44,136 bases of DNA, from the NCBI GenBank assembly GCA_002712885.1, contig PAUN01000021.1:1668-45803 (forward strand), written 5' to 3'. Of the stretch, positions 1 to 7,753 are shown in pieces. This DNA comes from Acidobacteriota bacterium. Its GTDB lineage: Bacteria > Acidobacteriota > Vicinamibacteria > Vicinamibacterales > UBA8438. Both the position numbers and the translations under genes were made by a program. The notes below the pieces were generated by a model. That model did no database searches. It worked only from the letters and a program-made list of their open reading frames with translations, and had not been told where the DNA came from. The first letter of the stretch is position 1. Each line of letters begins with the position of its first letter.

Positions 1-630
1 CTTCAAACACCGAGCCGCAGTCCACACCGGCGGCGGCACCAGTTGCTGCGCAATGTCTCCAGACGCGGCATAGGTCTCGAGTCGCTGGAGCTCCGAGACC
101 ATCCGGGCGGCAAAGGCGTCACGGTGACGATCTCGGCGCGCGGCGGCTGAACCAGCGGGCGGGCAGCCCCGCGCCGCCACATTGGGGTACTGGCGCGCGA
201 AGGTGGCCAGACAGCGCCGCATGACAAACGGTTTCGCCACCAGAAGCGCGGACCGGGGACGTTGGCCCACCGCGCGCAATGCGGCCATTCCGAACCGCAC
301 GTTCTCCAGGGTGTTGCCGGCCTCCACCTCCGTGGTGATGGCATCCTCCGACACTCCCCGCCGAACCAGTTCATCCTTGAATACCAGCGCCTCAGACCGC
401 TCGAAGACCTCGGCCGTCATCGGTCCAAATCGCCCCGTCACGAGGACCGACGGCGCGTGCCCGGCATGATACAGTTCGGCCGCTCGGCGCGGCACCGCCA
501 GATCCTGACTTCCAAACACGAAGATCACGTCGCTGGGTACCGGTGCGTCTGCGCGCGCCAGAAACTCCCAGATCGGCAGAACCAATCGCTGAAACACCGC
601 CTCGTCGCGGGTGTCCATTGGTTCAGCCAT
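1..630 (-). CDS. YdcF/SanA-family (DUF218) protein, 3' end cut by window edge
   Basis: An open minus-strand frame of 210 codons runs from an ATG at 630 off the left edge; a second in-frame ATG lies at 618. The translation has the DUF218 (YdcF/ElyC/SanA) hallmarks: an early strand VIFVFGSQDLAVPRRAAELY with the conserved Arg and Ala-x-x-Leu-Tyr helix, then a VLVTGR segment, then the acidic EAGNTLENV motif (Glu and Asn-Thr-x-Glu-Asn), then a SALLVAKPFVMRR segment. Known members are DUF218-fold proteins linked to envelope maintenance (ElyC, SanA); the exact reaction is unknown. No N-terminal membrane helix is visible, so this copy looks cytosolic. It is transcribed away from the amidase operon across a 111-bp divergent spacer. 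The family call is firm; the function is open. Confidence 0.8.
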   Translation of the reverse strand, partial: MAEPMDTRDEAVFQRLVLPIWEFLARADAPVPSDVIFVFGSQDLAVPRRAAELYHAGHAPSVLVTGRFGPMTAEVFERSEALVFKDELVRRGVSEDAITTEVEAGNTLENVRFGMAALRAVGQRPRSALLVAKPFVMRRCLATFARQYPNVAARGCPPAGSAAARRDRHRDAFAARMVSELQRLETYAASGDIAQQLVPPPVWTAARCLK

Positions 631-654
631 AGAGAGACGCAGGGACCTGAAGTG

Positions 655-670
655 AGCGTAGGCGTACGCT
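655..670. promoter_or_regulatory. inverted repeat in the divergent ydcF-like/amidase promoter
   Basis: AGCGTA-GGCG-TACGCT is a perfect 6+4+6 inverted repeat in the 111-bp spacer between the divergent genes. A TATCAT hexamer at 669-674 could serve as a -10 box for the plus-strand amidase operon, so a protein bound here could block that promoter. This is an operator-like site by position and symmetry only; no matching regulator is seen. Confidence 0.3.
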
Positions 671-741
671 ATCATGCTCTGGACGGTCAGTCTGCGGCCG
701 ACCCTGTCAAGGTGTCCAAGACCCTCTCTCCAACACGCGGC

Positions 742-2370
742 ATGACCGGCCGGCTTCTTGTCGCCTGCTGCCTCGTCTGGCTCGCGACCGGTTCGACGCG
801 CGGCCAAACCCCTGACGACCCGCTCACACTCGTGACACCGCAGGACCGGCGCCCGTTGCCCACCGTGCGGTTTGACGGACGGCGCCTGGTCGCCGTCAGC
901 GAGCTGGCCACCCCGTTTGGCCTCACCATCACCGACATGCGCCAGCCGGGGCGCCTGACCCTCATGCGTGAGGACCGGATCATCGTCCTCACCGCCAACG
1001 AGGGTCTGGTCTCGGTGGCCGGTCAGCTGGTGGCGCTGGCGTCGCCTTCCCTCGAACGCGACGGCAACTGGTATGTCCCGATCGATTTCATCGGGCGCGC
1101 CCTGACGCTCGTCCTAGATGAGCCACTGGAGCTGCGGCCCCGCTCCGGGCTGGTCTTGTTGGGTGCCGTCCGGGTACCGCAGGTAGTCGCCCGGTATCAG
1201 CGCGCCGGCCGACGGTCGCGTCTGCGGCTCATGATTACGCCGCAAACCGAACACGTCATCGAGCAGAACGCCGACCGGTTACTTATCACTTTCGACGCTG
1301 ACGCCCTCGATCTGGTGCTACGCGACATGCGCCCGGACGCCCTCGTCGCGGACATCCGGGCCATGGACGGGAGCCCGGTCCTCGCCGTTGAACTGCGTGA
1401 CGGCTTCGGCAGTTTCTCGGCCACGACCGAACCGGCCCTCGGGGGCGCCGTCGAACTGGTCATCGACCTGCAGCCGCGGCCAGTCTCCACAACCCGGGCG
1501 GCGCCGTCGCCGACACCGCCCGCTGGGTCACGGGGGGGGGCCGGGTCCGGGCCACTGGCAGGACCTGGAACAGAACCGGCCGCGCTGGTCCCCGGAGAGA
1601 TGGTCGGCGACGCAATGCGACCTCTCCTGGGCGAACTCGCGCCGCCACGTCGGATCCGGGCGATCGCCATCGACGCCGGTCACGGGGGCGACGACGTCGG
1701 CACCCGAGGGCCGGATGGCGCGCTGGAGAAAGATGTCACGCTCGCCGTCGCACAGCGGCTCAGAAACCGAATTGAAAGCGAGCTCGGACTGCGGGTGGTG
1801 CTGACGCGGACGAGCGACACCGCGGTGTCGCTGGACGAGCGCGCGGCCATCGCCAACAACGACCGCGCGGATCTGTTCATCAGCTTGCACACCAACGCAT
1901 CGGTGCGCGAGGCCGCCATCGGCGCGGAGGTTTTCTACCTCAGTTTCGCCGAATACGGAGAAGAGGCACGCGAGGCGGGGTTCACGGGCCAGCTGGTCCC
2001 CACCGTTGGCGGCGGCTCGCGCGTGCTCGACATCGTGCCGTGGGAGATGGCACAGCTCAGGCACGTGGACCATTCGGCCCGATGGGCCCAGGCCGTCGCC
2101 GACGAGCTTGGCCAGCGCGTGCCGATGAGCCCGCGTGGACTCCAGCAAGCGCCGTTCCGCGTGCTCGTAGGCGCCAACATGCCGGCCGTGGTGGTGGAGC
2201 TGGGCTTCATCTCGAACCCTGACCAGGAGGCCCAGTTGACCTCCGCCACCTTCCAAAGCGCCATCGTCAGCGGCCTCCTGCAAGGCCTCATCCGTTATCG
2301 AGACGAGGTGGAGCGCGAGACGCTGCCGCTCGACGCCCGGTCGCCGGACGGGTCGGGGCGCATCCCATGA
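742..2370 (+). CDS. N-acetylmuramoyl-L-alanine amidase (Amidase_3, AmiC-type)
   Basis: A 542-residue exported zinc amidase that should cleave the amide bond between MurNAc and the stem peptide during cell separation or wall turnover. A signal peptide (residues 1 to about 24, ending near TRGQ) is followed by a region resembling a copper-amine-oxidase-N or AMIN-type wall-targeting domain (about 30-245), a Pro/Gly-rich linker (about 245-300) and the C-terminal Amidase_3 domain. Zinc ligands are His314 (DAGHGG), Glu329 (EKDVT) and His383 (SLHTNA); the catalytic Glu486 lies in VVELGFISN. The ATG at 742 is chosen because the signal peptide begins there; the frame stays open upstream to about 262, but that stretch covers the opposite-strand gene. 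The linker holds a run of eight G (1532-1539). The stop overlaps the next gene by ATGA. Confidence 0.92.
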   Translation: MTGRLLVACCLVWLATGSTRGQTPDDPLTLVTPQDRRPLPTVRFDGRRLVAVSELATPFGLTITDMRQPGRLTLMREDRIIVLTANEGLVSVAGQLVALASPSLERDGNWYVPIDFIGRALTLVLDEPLELRPRSGLVLLGAVRVPQVVARYQRAGRRSRLRLMITPQTEHVIEQNADRLLITFDADALDLVLRDMRPDALVADIRAMDGSPVLAVELRDGFGSFSATTEPALGGAVELVIDLQPRPVSTTRAAPSPTPPAGSRGGAGSGPLAGPGTEPAALVPGEMVGDAMRPLLGELAPPRRIRAIAIDAGHGGDDVGTRGPDGALEKDVTLAVAQRLRNRIESELGLRVVLTRTSDTAVSLDERAAIANNDRADLFISLHTNASVREAAIGAEVFYLSFAEYGEEAREAGFTGQLVPTVGGGSRVLDIVPWEMAQLRHVDHSARWAQAVADELGQRVPMSPRGLQQAPFRVLVGANMPAVVVELGFISNPDQEAQLTSATFQSAIVSGLLQGLIRYRDEVERETLPLDARSPDGSGRIP

Positions 2371-2987
2371 AGCGCGACTATTGGATCTACGGGGGAATGG
2401 GGGTCGTGGCCCTCGTCGGCATCTGGGTACTGTTCGTCGGACTCCCTCGGTGGTATCCCTCGGAAGGGGTACCGACCCCGACGAACGTGGCCTCGGGAAA
2501 GACGACCGATGACGAGCTCGTCGCGGCGACCCTCTTCTACATCTCGGACGACGGCATGGGTCTGGTCGGATTCGAGCGACGGCTCGTACAACACGCGGAC
2601 CCGGCCGTCCAAGGACGCATCATCCTGGAGGCGCAGCTCGCGGAACCACCTGCCTCGCTGCTGTCACCCATTCCGCCCGGCACGGAATTGCGCGCCTTCT
2701 ACCTCTCGGACCAAGACGCTTTCGTCGACCTAAGTGCCGAGGTCACACTCGGTCATTCCGGCGGGTCACTCGAAGAACTGTTCACCGTCTACGCCATTGT
2801 GAACGCCGTCACCACCAATATTCCGGCCATCAATGCCGTCCAGATCCTCGTCGACGGCAAGGAGGTCGACACGCTCGTCGGCCACGTCGACCTCCAGCAT
2901 CCACTCGAACTAAACATGCAATGGGCCGCCGACCCGGACACCGACGCGACGCAGAGCAGTCCGATTGACCAGACCGACCAATTATGA
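2367..2987 (+). CDS. GerMN-domain protein, membrane anchored
   Basis: 206 residues. An N-terminal membrane helix (about residues 7-28, [16 protein letters not shown] region) is followed by a GerMN domain: the segment from [10 protein letters not shown] through RIILEAQL, the proline-rich [19 protein letters not shown], and the closing [12 protein letters not shown]. GerMN domains occur in the Bacillus spore-germination lipoprotein GerM and, fused or adjacent to wall hydrolases, in many non-sporulating bacteria. Overlap by ATGA with the amidase upstream and with rph downstream indicates translational coupling. I infer an envelope or peptidoglycan role together with the amidase; no catalytic residues are recognised. 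Confidence 0.85.
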   Translation: MKRDYWIYGGMGVVALVGIWVLFVGLPRWYPSEGVPTPTNVASGKTTDDELVAATLFYISDDGMGLVGFERRLVQHADPAVQGRIILEAQLAEPPASLLSPIPPGTELRAFYLSDQDAFVDLSAEVTLGHSGGSLEELFTVYAIVNAVTTNIPAINAVQILVDGKEVDTLVGHVDLQHPLELNMQWAADPDTDATQSSPIDQTDQL

Positions 2988-3718
2988 CCACGACATCTCG
3001 TTTACATTCGCGCCCGGTTGACCAACTCCGCCCGACCGTCCTGACCCCCCACTACCTCGAACACGCGGAAGGATCGGTGCTGATTGAAGCGGGGCGAACC
3101 CGTGTCATTTGTACCGCCAGCGTCGAGGACAAGGTGCCACCGTTCCTCCGCGGCACTGGCAAGGGGTGGGTCACCGCGGAGTACGGCATGCTGCCCAGGG
3201 CCACATCGACCCGCAACTCGCGAGAGGCGAGCCGCGGCAAGCAGAGTGGACGCACCCAGGAAATTCAGCGCCTCATCGGCCGGTCGTTGCGGGCCGTCAC
3301 ACAGCTGGAGGCATTGGGTGAACGGACCATCTGGGTCGACTGCGACGTCATCCAGGCGGACGGCGGCACCCGCACCGCGTCCATCAGCGGCGGCTTCGTG
3401 GCCCTCGTGCTGGCACTTCAGCGCCTCAAAGAGCGCGGACCATTGAAGCAAATACCCATCACGGACTACGTCGCCGCCACCAGCGTCGGCATTGTGAACG
3501 GAACGCCCCTACTCGACCTGGCCTATGAGGAAGACTCGACCGCGGACGTGGATATGAACGTCGTCATGACCGGAGACCGCCGGTTTATCGAAGTGCAGGG
3601 CACGGCCGAAGGCGCACCGTTCACCCGCGAGTCGCACGATACGCTCCTCGCCCTGGCTGAAGCGGGCATCGGTCAACTCGTCGCACTGCAGCGTGAGCTG
3701 GTGGGCGACTTCCTGTAG
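2984..3718 (+). CDS. rph: ribonuclease PH
   Basis: 244 residues, close to the usual ~240 for RNase PH, the phosphate-dependent 3'-5' exoribonuclease that trims tRNA 3' ends. Family segments are clear: [20 protein letters not shown] near the N-terminus, [14 protein letters not shown], the phosphate-binding [16 protein letters not shown] with its key arginine, [18 protein letters not shown], and [20 protein letters not shown]. The start overlaps the GerMN stop (ATGA at 2984). The TAG stop at 3716-3718 lies within an AGGAGG sequence that serves the next gene, which continues in the same reading frame. Confidence 0.96.
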   Translation: MTTTSRLHSRPVDQLRPTVLTPHYLEHAEGSVLIEAGRTRVICTASVEDKVPPFLRGTGKGWVTAEYGMLPRATSTRNSREASRGKQSGRTQEIQRLIGRSLRAVTQLEALGERTIWVDCDVIQADGGTRTASISGGFVALVLALQRLKERGPLKQIPITDYVAATSVGIVNGTPLLDLAYEEDSTADVDMNVVMTGDRRFIEVQGTAEGAPFTRESHDTLLALAEAGIGQLVALQRELVGDFL

Positions 3719-3722
3719 GAGG
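3717..3722 (+). promoter_or_regulatory. Shine-Dalgarno AGGAGG overlapping the rph stop, deciding the rdgB start
   Basis: A perfect AGGAGG begins inside the rph TAG and is followed after five bases (CGGCT) by ATC at 3728. No ATG, GTG or TTG lies between this site and the conserved RdgB core. The site therefore favours initiation at the rare codon ATC, coupled to termination of rph. Confidence 0.55.
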
Positions 3723-3727
3723 CGGCT

Positions 3728-4342
3728 ATCCCTCGTCAGACACGAACGAGCATCGCACGGCCGGACCGCCTGCTCGTCGCCACCACCAACGGTGGCAAAC
3801 TACGTGAGATTCAGGCCATCCTCGGCGATCTTCCTCTGACCCTCGTCACCCTGGCCGACCATCCGGCACTCCCGGAACCTGACGAGACCGGCCTGACGTT
3901 CGCAGAGAATGCACGCATCAAGGCGCTAGCGTACGCCGGTGCAACCGGCGAGTTGACGGTGGCGGAAGACTCGGGTCTGGAAGTCGACGCGCTGGACGGT
4001 AAGCCGGGCGTGCGCTCGGCCCGGTTCAACGGTGAGTCCTACCCTGAGAAGTTCGCCACGATTGCACGCATGCTGGCGGCCCGCGGCACCGACTCAAGCA
4101 CCGCACGGTTTGTCTGCGCTCTGGCGTTAACCCGCCCGGATGGTTTGGTGTGGGAGACGACCGGCACCGTCGAGGGCCGCCTCCAACTGCCGGCCAGTGG
4201 ACACGGCGGGTTCGGTTACGATCCGATTTTCTACTACCCGGCGTATGGACGCACCCTGGCCGACGTGACCGACGACGAAAAAGCGGCGGTCAGCCACCGC
4301 GGGCAGGCGTTTCGACGCCTTCGGCGCTATCTAGTTACTTAG
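3728..4342 (+). CDS. rdgB: RdgB/HAM1 XTP/dITP pyrophosphatase with a non-standard start
   Basis: Hydrolyses non-canonical purine triphosphates (XTP, dITP, ITP) to the monophosphates, cleaning the nucleotide pool. The core is complete: RLLVATTNGGKLREIQAIL at the N-terminus (T/SxNxxK nucleotide motif), ETGLTFAENARIKALAYA, AEDSGLEVDALDGKPGV, the arginine in RSARFNGE, GHGGFGYDPIFYYP and KAAVSHRGQAFRRL. About 204 residues from ATC 3728, in line with the family. The nearest standard start codon is an internal ATG at 3953, which would remove the substrate-binding N-terminus. Candidate starts are ATC 3728 (well-spaced AGGAGG) or CTG 3770. Same frame as rph, separated by a single TAG. Function is firm; the start is unusual. 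Confidence 0.88.
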   Translation: MPRQTRTSIARPDRLLVATTNGGKLREIQAILGDLPLTLVTLADHPALPEPDETGLTFAENARIKALAYAGATGELTVAEDSGLEVDALDGKPGVRSARFNGESYPEKFATIARMLAARGTDSSTARFVCALALTRPDGLVWETTGTVEGRLQLPASGHGGFGYDPIFYYPAYGRTLADVTDDEKAAVSHRGQAFRRLRRYLVT

Positions 4343-4359
4343 ACGGGGCTACGCCCCGG
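4336..4359 (+). repeat. short hairpin element after rdgB (copy 1 of 2)
   Basis: CGGGGC (4344-4349), a TAC loop and GCCCCG (4353-4358) form a tight hairpin embedded in TACTTAGACGGGGCTACGCC. A close copy starting TACTCAGACGGG occurs at 21079-21101, also right after a stop codon. No T-run follows, so it is a short repeat or a non-classical terminator rather than a textbook intrinsic terminator. Confidence 0.4.
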
Positions 4360-4419
4360 ACCCCGCGCAGTGACTGGCCGGTCACAGCGGCCAATCTCGC
4401 AGCATGCGATCGTTCCGCG

Positions 4420-4935
4420 TTAATGTGGCAGTTTCCCCAATGGCAACCGCCGCTGGAACAGTTGGTAGATGTGGTGCGCTTCGTGATGGACCATGTATTC
4501 CACCTGGAAGTGGACGTCGAACCGCGGATACTCCGGATGTCGACCAGACCGGTGCCATTCAGCCGGCGTCAACTCGGCGAGCCGGACCGCAAAGCGCTCT
4601 CGGTCCGCGAGGAACGCGTCCCGCGTCTCTGTCGCGTCGTGGGCCACCAGCTTGTCGAAGTCACTGTCGCTGTCCGGCGAATAGGGGAGCAGCACCGGGT
4701 CGTCCGTCGTCAGCATCGCCTGGATACGCTCGTCGAACAGCCGCTGCACGCGCCACAGATGACACACCAGTTCCTTCACCGACCACTTGTCTGGCACGGT
4801 GCGCTCCGAGAGCGAGGCATCGTCGAGCTCCTGCGTCAATCGCACGATCTCCGCACCTTGTCCACGGAGCCGGTCGACGAGTCGTTGATGAGCCGCGTGC
4901 TTGTCGTGTGTACCGGCGTGGGCGTGATCCGACAT
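4420..4935 (-). CDS. DinB-superfamily protein
   Basis: 171 residues with the DinB/YfiT four-helix pattern: a WSVKELVCHLWRVQRLF helix with the first metal-site His, and near the C-terminus VEYMVHHEAHHIYQLFQRRL supplying the other histidines. Members are metal-binding proteins, some of them thiol-dependent transferases; most have no known substrate. The N-terminus is His-rich (SDHAHAGTHDKHAAH). No signal peptide. It is convergent with rdgB and stands alone. The ATG at 4935 is the natural start. Family assignment is good; specific activity cannot be stated. Confidence 0.85.
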   Translation of the reverse strand: MSDHAHAGTHDKHAAHQRLVDRLRGQGAEIVRLTQELDDASLSERTVPDKWSVKELVCHLWRVQRLFDERIQAMLTTDDPVLLPYSPDSDSDFDKLVAHDATETRDAFLADRERFAVRLAELTPAEWHRSGRHPEYPRFDVHFQVEYMVHHEAHHIYQLFQRRLPLGKLPH

Positions 4936-5001
4936 GGAATTCAGTATAGTCCCGACGGCTGACCCTCCCGCGACTGCTGCGACGTCTCCCGCCGCGACCC
5001 G

Positions 5002-5185
5002 CTACTCCCGCTGGGGCAGATCAATGGTGAAGACGCTGCCGCCGCCGTCACGACTGGCGGAGTGCACCGAACCTCCCTGGAGCCCGATGAGACGTTTGAC
5101 GATGGACAGACCGAGGCATGTGCCACCTACCTCGCGCGAGCGGACGACATCGACGCGCGGCCACGCCGGCACCGGTGTCCGACCG
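5002..5185 (-). pseudogene. relic of a histidine-kinase ATPase domain
   Basis: Minus-strand translation gives two pieces of a HATPase_c domain in different frames. The G1 box SDTGAGVAA (about 5182-5156) is in one frame. VGGTCLGLSIVKRLIGLQGG followed by GGGSVFTIDLPQRE and a TAG at 5004-5002 is in the other. The F box that normally separates them is missing, and the G2 box reads GGTCLGLS instead of GGTGLGLS. No kinase core or sensor lies upstream: a stop occurs at 5193 and pyruvate kinase starts on the other strand at 5230. This is the 3' end of a decayed sensor kinase. Confidence 0.65.
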
Positions 5186-5229
5186 GCACGCTATAGTTGC
5201 GTGGTTTCCCAGTTAACTGGCGACCCGAC

Positions 5230-6654
5230 ATGACCGAACGGCGCGACTTCCGTCAAACCAAGATCATCTGCACGCTCGGACCTTCGAGCGACTCGGCGGA
5301 GCGCATCGAACAACTGGCCCGGGCGGGCATGAACGTGGCTCGGCTCAACATGTCCCACGGGGACCACGACAGCCACCGACGGACCATCCGCCATATACGA
5401 CGCCTCGGCCCCAGGTTGAATCATCCGATCGCGGTGCTGATGGATCTGCAGGGCCCGGCGATCCGCACCGGCGAACGGCGCGGGAATCTAGAACTCGGGG
5501 TGGGCGAAGAGTTCTCGGTCAGCGTCGCTTCCACCGAAGATCCGGAGGAAAAGAGCATCCATGTCGACTACGAAGACATGGTGCATCAATTGAAAGTGGG
5601 CGATCGGATCACGGTCGATAACGGTCTGATCAACCTCGAAGTGCTGGAGGTGCGGTCACGGGACCTCCGCTGCCGAGTGCTCGACGGCGGCACGCTGGGC
5701 TCACGGAAGCACATCAACTTACCTGGCGTCCGGATCAATCTGCCGTCGATCTCAGAACAGGACAAGGCAGATATTCGCTTCGGCATCGAACACGACGTCG
5801 ACTTTCTCGCCGTGTCGTTTGTCCGAAGCGCCGAAGCCCTGCGTGAGGCCCGCCGTGTCATCCTGGAGGCTGGCGGACACCATGCCAGGCTCATTGCCAA
5901 GATCGAGAACCAGGAGGGCATCGACAACCTGGACGAGATCATCGCGGAATCCGATGGCGTCATGGTGGCGCGCGGCGACCTCGGGGTGGAGGTTCAGTTC
6001 GCCGAGCTGCCGGTGGCGCAACGCACCATGGTGCGTAAGTGCGCGGTCGCCGGCAAGCCCGTCATCGTGGCCACGCATCTGCTCGAGTCGATGATCGAGC
6101 ACCCGATGCCCACCAGGGCTGAGGTCAGCGATGTCGCCAATGCCGTGTACGAACAGACCGATGCCATCATGCTGAGCGGCGAGACCGCCACCGGGCTACA
6201 TCCCGTTCGGTGCGTGGAGGTGCTGGACCAGATCGCGCGCCGCACGGAAAAGGAAGACGGCCTCGGGTTCCACACGTCGCGAACCCCCGGCACCGTCCGA
6301 GAGCAGCTGGCCAATAGCGCCTGTCGTCTGGCCGATTCACTGGGCGCACCCGCCATCGTCGTCATCACCCGAACCGGCCGGCTCGGCCAGCTAGTGAGCA
6401 GCTTCCGTCCGAAGAGCGCGATCATCTACGCGTTCACGAATGTCAGCGCCGCCCGACGCGCGCTGTGGTTGTCTCGGTCGGTCGTACCATTCGAGATGGC
6501 GCTGTCGGACGAACCGGAGCAGACCGTCGTCGACGCCTTCCAGCGGCTCCGGAGACACAATCGCCTGGTGCCCGGCGACCCGATCGTCGTCGTCTCAGAC
6601 GTGGCCACCAGTCATGGCGACGTCACCGCGATTCAGGTCCGCACCGTCGACTGA
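5230..6654 (+). CDS. pyk: pyruvate kinase
   Basis: 474 residues; catalyses phosphoenolpyruvate + ADP to pyruvate + ATP, the last step of glycolysis, in the cytosol. Motifs in order: TKIICTLGPSS at the N-terminus, GMNVARLNMSHGDHDSH, LMDLQGPAIRTG (the DLQGP form rather than DTKGP), IAKIENQEGIDNLDEII with the catalytic lysine region, VMVARGDLGVEV, and IMLSGETATG. The A, B and C domains are all present. ATG 5230 is preferred because the family begins a few residues before TKI; an in-frame TTG at 5197 would add 11 residues. The gene stands alone, with a kinase relic upstream and an unrelated secreted protein downstream. Confidence 0.96.
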   Translation: MTERRDFRQTKIICTLGPSSDSAERIEQLARAGMNVARLNMSHGDHDSHRRTIRHIRRLGPRLNHPIAVLMDLQGPAIRTGERRGNLELGVGEEFSVSVASTEDPEEKSIHVDYEDMVHQLKVGDRITVDNGLINLEVLEVRSRDLRCRVLDGGTLGSRKHINLPGVRINLPSISEQDKADIRFGIEHDVDFLAVSFVRSAEALREARRVILEAGGHHARLIAKIENQEGIDNLDEIIAESDGVMVARGDLGVEVQFAELPVAQRTMVRKCAVAGKPVIVATHLLESMIEHPMPTRAEVSDVANAVYEQTDAIMLSGETATGLHPVRCVEVLDQIARRTEKEDGLGFHTSRTPGTVREQLANSACRLADSLGAPAIVVITRTGRLGQLVSSFRPKSAIIYAFTNVSAARRALWLSRSVVPFEMALSDEPEQTVVDAFQRLRRHNRLVPGDPIVVVSDVATSHGDVTAIQVRTVD

Positions 6655-6768
6655 GAACACCGACCACGATCGATGGAGCAGCCTCGGTGATCAGCCGACT
6701 GTCCAGTCCCCGCTCGCGCGCCGCGGATGGCATAATCAGGCAGACTTCTTCTCAGTTGGGGAGCGACC

Positions 6769-7740
6769 ATGCGCAGTTCCGCGGCGATATCCGGCTCGGC
6801 TCGAACGGTGGAGCCCGTGCGCACGGCGATCGTGGCCGGCCTCGCAGGTCTCGGTCTACTGCTATCCGGCGCGTCGGTCTCCGTTGCGCAGACCGTCGAC
6901 ACGCCTCGCACGGCATGGAACGTCCCTGATTTCAGCGGGTATTGGGAGTATCGCACCAGCACGCCGCTGCAACGTCCGGCGACGCTCCCCGACAGGGCGA
7001 CGCTGACGCCAGCCGAGGCCGCCGCCTACCTGCCCCAACGACTCACGGACATCGGCACGGAGCGTGACCTGCAACTGAACGCCGACTGGTGGGAACCGGG
7101 CGGTCTCACGGATGACCGGACCTCGATGATCGTCGATCCGTCCGACGGACGGCTGCCAACCATGACGCAAGCGGCCCGACACCGGAACGGGACGTTGGGT
7201 CTCCGGTCACGCTCGCGGCCCGCCGACGGGCCAGAGGACCGGGAGCGCTACGAACGGTGCATCATGGGACGGACGGTGCCGTTGATGGCCGTCGCGCCAA
7301 ACCGACTGGCGCAGATATTCCAAACCCCTGGCTATCTGGTCATCCTGCACGAGCAAAATTGGGACGTCCGGGTCATCCGGATTGACGACGGTCCCCATCC
7401 GCCTGATCGCGTTCGCCTGTGGCAAGGAGATTCGTACGCGCACTGGGAGGGCGACACCCTCGTCGTACGATCCGCGAACTTCAACGGAGCGTGGACACTC
7501 AACGGCACCAGCGCGAACATGCACGTGGTGGAGCGGATCTCCATCGCGGACGACCGCACGCTCGACTACCAGTTCACCATCGACGACCCGGAGTCGTTCG
7601 CCGCGCCTTGGACGGTCGCGTTTCCGATCACCCGCGCCATCGGGCCACTCTTCGAAAACGCCTGCCACGAGGGGAACCACAGCATGCCGCTCATCCTCCG
7701 CGGCGCCCGAGCGGTGGAACGAGCAGCGGAGGTGCGTTAG
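6769..7740 (+). CDS. secreted CHEGN-family protein, paralog 1
   Basis: 323 residues, exported (signal segment about 17-42 ending VSVAQT). First of five homologues in the window. Shared landmarks: PDFSGYWEYRTSTPLQRP near the N-terminus, RTSMIVDPSDGRLP, a conserved Cys in YERCIMGR, a QIFQTPGYLVILHE strand, HWEGDTLVV, HVVERISI, and the C-terminal ENACHEGNHSM followed by LRGAR. I do not recognise a characterised family; the pattern is of a beta-rich periplasmic protein with an invariant Cys-His-Glu cluster. GGGGAG lies 5 bases before the ATG at 6769. Unlike the other copies, no quinoprotein gene sits beside it. It ends convergently with the FkbM gene, 13 bp apart. Confidence 0.75.
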   Translation: MRSSAAISGSARTVEPVRTAIVAGLAGLGLLLSGASVSVAQTVDTPRTAWNVPDFSGYWEYRTSTPLQRPATLPDRATLTPAEAAAYLPQRLTDIGTERDLQLNADWWEPGGLTDDRTSMIVDPSDGRLPTMTQAARHRNGTLGLRSRSRPADGPEDRERYERCIMGRTVPLMAVAPNRLAQIFQTPGYLVILHEQNWDVRVIRIDDGPHPPDRVRLWQGDSYAHWEGDTLVVRSANFNGAWTLNGTSANMHVVERISIADDRTLDYQFTIDDPESFAAPWTVAFPITRAIGPLFENACHEGNHSMPLILRGARAVERAAEVR

Positions 7741-7753
7741 CCGCTTCAGAGGC

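Noticed and set aside
262-741. N-terminal extension of the amidase frame
   Set aside because: It covers the opposite-strand YdcF-like gene, reads as Arg/His-rich junk and would bury the signal peptide.
1532-1539. Run of eight G in the amidase linker as a phase-variation switch
   Set aside because: One run in a Gly/Pro linker of a housekeeping gene; more likely compositional. It is only a risk for sequencing error.
4150-4962. Plus-strand frame over the rdgB end and DinB-like gene
   Set aside because: Antisense to a recognisable DinB-type protein and overlaps rdgB; no domain.
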